A stretch of DNA of 9,298 bases from Chlamydiota bacterium (GTDB lineage: Bacteria; Chlamydiota; Chlamydiia; Chlamydiales; Waddliaceae), in assembly GCA_011065005.1 (NCBI GenBank), contig JAAKFP010000065.1, positions 1 through 9,298 of the forward strand, given 5' to 3'. Shown in pieces: positions 7,440-9,298 of the stretch. The notes beneath the pieces are model-generated. The model was not told where the DNA came from. It searched no databases and saw only the letters and a list, made by a program, of their open reading frames with translations. How positions within the stretch are numbered: position 1 is the stretch's first letter; every line of letters starts with the position of its first letter. A program made the position numbers and the translations under genes.

Positions 7440-7467
7440 ATTATTCATTAAAAATTTATTTAGTCAA
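7440..7467 (-). promoter_or_regulatory. Candidate promoter for the 60-residue micro-protein
   Basis: Minus-strand TTGACT (7462-7467) and AATAAT (7440-7445) are separated by 16 bases, each five of six consensus bases, in AT-rich surroundings. A second AATAAT at 7437-7442 gives a 19-base spacer. Transcription would begin around 7430, leaving a leader of about 20 bases before the GGAGG and ATG. This is the best promoter-like sequence in the window. Confidence 0.55.
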
Positions 7468-7537
7468 ACCGATTTTTAGCAAGACTCCCCGTGTGGATGA
7501 AAAGTTGATTTTTGGTTAGGGTTATCATGACTTCACC

Positions 7538-8932
7538 TCACTTTTTTTCGTAAATATACTTGTCGTGGTTAATTGAAAGGGGCCCTTTCTCGGCCCCTTT
7601 CTCTTTCTCGGCCCCTTTCTCAGATGAGGGGGTCCAGTTTAAAGTCCGATAGATTTTCCCACGAAAAGCTTGCTTTCCTCGGTTTTTCCACCTTTGCTCT
7701 CTAATGGAAGCAAGCGTCATATAATCGTCATAGTCAAACTTCAAATCCTTATCGTCTGGATCGAAATCATGCGGCTCATTGGGAGCCAGTTGCTTCATCG
7801 TCTTCTCAAACTGCCTTGTTGTAACACGATCTACGATTAGCGCAGCGATAATCGTCGCTGTTGCTACAGCTAAAATTGCAAAGCCTAGTGGCGCCAAAGG
7901 AGTGAAGAACAATATTGCTGTGGCAACGATGGAAATGACTCCAGAAAAAATTCTCAGGGCATTGCAAACATGCTTACTAATCAGGCGATTTTTCATGGCC
8001 GTCATCGCTGTTTTCATATTCTCTTGAGAGGCGGGCTTACTCTGATCCTTATTTCTCTCCCATATTGCTTTCAACCGGCATTTCAACTCTCCCCCATCAA
8101 TGACGCCAAACTGTCTGACGAGGTGCTTTTTACTCAAGCTATTGACATGATCTACAACTTCGTCAAATTTGGTTTCCTTGCCCGAAGGCCCTTTGTATAT
8201 TTTAAAAATCCTATCATGAAGTTTGGCATCTTCTACCAAATGCTTTGTGTGAAGAGCAATAGTACCTAATGAGATGATCGCACCGACTCCCACGAGATAG
8301 GTAGAAACAGTAGATGCTATCTGGTTAGCAATTACACCGAACTCTCCCAATCCCGCGACAATTCCCTCTGCAGCACCTAAAAGACCTCCAACATCGCCTG
8401 GTAGTTCCAAACCCGATTCAGCTACACCATCTACTTTCCCTTTTTGTGCTGCCTTAACCATACCCTTAATGTGTTTCGATAAGGAGATACCGACCTCTAT
8501 CAAAGAGAATGCCGACAATACCCTTGCACGTCGGACCCACTTCATATACGTTTGATATACCGAACTTGACTCCAGCCTATCAAACCAATCATCAGAAGCT
8601 TCAGAGGAAAAACGCATTGCGGTAAATAGTGGCCACACAATATCATAAATCTTCTCCACGAGCTTATAACTTTTTTCTGCAACTTCTCTACCCCACTTTA
8701 CCCACTCTCGCACGCGAACAGGAACATAAGCATTGTACAATTCATTGAGACGGGCAAATGCACGTTTTATTGAGGGAGCGAAGCCGGTCCCCTCAATTTT
8801 CTTCACCCTTACAGTTTTGACGGGATCCACCCCAAGGCTAGCAAAATCTCTATCGTTGTGTGGTTGCGGCCGCACAGTAGGGCCTGCCAAGTCCAAAGAG
8901 GCTACATTATTCCGCATTGTTATTCCTGTCAT
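7538..8932 (-). CDS. Inc-like membrane protein with bilobed hydrophobic hairpin, unknown function
   Basis: A 464-residue protein I do not recognise. The N-terminus (about 1-50) is polar and has no signal peptide. Residues about 60-135 are amphipathic, Trp/Arg/Lys-rich helix. A Gly/Ala-rich hydrophobic region spans about 180-229, its second half (208-229) a likely membrane helix. The clearest feature is a pair of hydrophobic segments at about 326-343 and 346-367, joined by a tight turn (FTPLAP). This is the bilobed hydrophobic hairpin used to recognise chlamydial inclusion-membrane (Inc) proteins, which are exported by type III secretion. The C-terminus has an acidic patch (about 390-403, rich in D) and ends in a charged tail with a perfect EKGAEK tandem duplication at 438-449. 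Start: ATG at 8932 has AAGG 7 bases upstream; an in-frame ATG at 8917 with AGGA 6 bases upstream is an equal alternative. Inc identity is inference from topology and lineage. Confidence 0.85.
   Translation of the reverse strand: MTGITMRNNVASLDLAGPTVRPQPHNDRDFASLGVDPVKTVRVKKIEGTGFAPSIKRAFARLNELYNAYVPVRVREWVKWGREVAEKSYKLVEKIYDIVWPLFTAMRFSSEASDDWFDRLESSSVYQTYMKWVRRARVLSAFSLIEVGISLSKHIKGMVKAAQKGKVDGVAESGLELPGDVGGLLGAAEGIVAGLGEFGVIANQIASTVSTYLVGVGAIISLGTIALHTKHLVEDAKLHDRIFKIYKGPSGKETKFDEVVDHVNSLSKKHLVRQFGVIDGGELKCRLKAIWERNKDQSKPASQENMKTAMTAMKNRLISKHVCNALRIFSGVISIVATAILFFTPLAPLGFAILAVATATIIAALIVDRVTTRQFEKTMKQLAPNEPHDFDPDDKDLKFDYDDYMTLASIREQRWKNRGKQAFRGKIYRTLNWTPSSEKGAEKEKGAEKGPLSINHDKYIYEKK
7575..7621. 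repeat. Perfect 18-bp tandem duplication and strong hairpin near the 3' end of a gene
   Basis: TTTCTCGGCCCCTTTCTC occurs twice in tandem (7586-7603 and 7604-7621), encoding EKGAEK twice in the tail of the Inc-like protein. In addition GAAAGGGGCC (7575-7584) pairs perfectly with GGCCCCTTTC (7592-7601) around a 7-base loop, and can pair equally with the second unit. The unit is 18 bases, so copy-number changes keep the frame. The hairpin is inside the coding region and no U-run follows, so it is not a typical terminator. Confidence 0.85.
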
Positions 8933-8984
8933 TTCTCAACCTTTTTATAAATTAATTTACTAATTTTTTATTTATTGAAGGGTT

Positions 8985-8993
8985 ATTGTAGCA
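8985..8993 (-). promoter_or_regulatory. Candidate extended -10 promoter of the Inc-like gene
   Basis: Minus strand reads TGCTACAAT: a TACAAT -10 box (8985-8990, five of six) with the TG one base upstream that marks extended -10 promoters. The -35 position holds no good match (TGTTAA-like), consistent with an extended -10 or regulated promoter. The leader would be about 45 AT-rich bases. Confidence 0.45.
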
Positions 8994-9008
8994 AATTTTT
9001 ATTAAATT

Positions 9009-9031
9009 AACATTAATTTAATATTAATGTT
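9009..9031. promoter_or_regulatory. Perfect 9-bp palindrome overlapping the -35 region, candidate operator
   Basis: AACATTAAT (9009-9017) and ATTAATGTT (9023-9031) are perfect inverted copies separated by 5 bases. The site begins about 19 bases upstream of the -10 box at 8985-8990, so it covers the -35 position of the Inc-like gene. Dyads of this size at this position are typical of dimeric regulator sites. The AT-rich composition makes chance more likely than usual. Confidence 0.4.
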
Positions 9032-9086
9032 TTATAAAGATGGTGCTGTTTCGGTATCAATGGTGTCAACTTAAGAAATAAAATTA

Positions 9087-9162
9087 AACACAAAGACGCA
9101 AAGGCGCTAAGAAGAACACCCTAAATTTCTTTGCATCTTGGCGCCTTTTGCACCTTTGCGTT
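9087..9162. repeat. Long imperfect stem-loop of CGCAAAGGCGC-type repeat
   Basis: The left arm (9087-9113, containing ACACAAAGACGCAAAGGCGC) and right arm (9135-9162, containing GGCGCCTTTTGCACCTTTGC) are inverted copies over about 27 positions with about five mismatches and one gap. Three of the mismatches become G-U pairs if the minus strand is transcribed, so the RNA stem would be nearly continuous in that direction. It directly precedes the right terminal repeat. It looks like a REP/MITE-like intergenic element; a role as a terminator for a gene beyond the right edge is possible but no U-run is evident. Confidence 0.6.
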
Positions 9163-9175
9163 GAAAGTCTTAGCT

Positions 9176-9298
9176 TAAGGAACCGTGCAAAAACAACTTG
9201 CACATTTCTGATATCACAGCATCTTCATCTGCTACGTTGCAAATCCTTGAAAACTAAGAAGTTGGCTGCGGATTTGCGCCTTGCAGCTGAAGCGCTGT
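9176..9298. repeat. Right copy of 123-bp terminal inverted repeat
   Basis: Inverted partner of positions 1-123, aligned without gaps and with about 16 differences. It ends at the last base of the window, exactly mirroring the left copy. Read on the plus strand it contains a frame open to the window edge (ending in residues like KTKKLAADLRLAAEAL), unrecognised. See the left copy for interpretation. Confidence 0.85.

Noticed and set aside
7779..8269. Plus-strand frames of 82 and 99 codons opposite the Inc-like gene
   Set aside because: Hydrophobic content mirrors the membrane segments on the coding strand; no start signals.
1..9298. tRNA, rRNA, CRISPR array or transposase gene
   Set aside because: No cloverleaf-like or rRNA-like stretch, no regularly spaced repeats with spacers, and no DDE or serine/tyrosine recombinase protein are visible despite the terminal inverted repeats.

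Overview
The window most likely comes from a member of the Chlamydiota, probably a 'Chlamydia-like' or environmental lineage rather than Chlamydia itself. The anchor is a 971-residue Ser/Thr kinase (1024-3939, +). It matches the chlamydial PknD architecture from end to end: a Hanks-type kinase with a DWG in place of DFG, a middle beta-rich segment, the conserved LAVPDAFLA stretch, and a long helical repeat-like C-terminal half. Base composition is moderately AT-rich, and the intergenic regions are strongly AT-rich.

Left half (+ strand): after a 123-bp terminal repeat there is a likely three-gene operon. It holds a small four-helix membrane protein (215-577), a 139-residue soluble protein of unknown function overlapping it by 20 nt (558-977), and pknD (1024-3939). 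The overlap suggests translational coupling. The context suggests a conserved chlamydial signalling cluster, with the small membrane protein perhaps a partner or anchor; that role is inference.

Middle: a convergent intergenic gap (3940-4138) holds a possible 30-codon coding relic and a short repeat-like element built from a CGCGAAG motif, bracketed by a 12-bp direct repeat.

Right half (- strand): three proteins I do not recognise. Read in their own direction they are a 464-residue protein with a bilobed hydrophobic hairpin of the chlamydial Inc type (8932-7538), a 60-residue Ser/Gly-rich micro-protein (7409-7227), and a roughly 984-residue helical/coiled-coil protein starting with TTG (7093-4139). 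Promoter-like sequences can be seen upstream of all three. Their polar, Ser/Gly/Thr-rich or disordered N-termini, lack of cleavable signal peptides and lineage context fit secreted (type III) effectors or inclusion-membrane proteins, but there is no direct proof.

Ends: the two window ends are an inverted pair of a 123-bp repeat, gap-free with about 16 mismatches. Next to the right copy lies a second palindromic element based on a CGCAAAGG-type motif. The window may therefore be a whole contig cut at dispersed repeats, or a segment bounded by an inverted repeat family.
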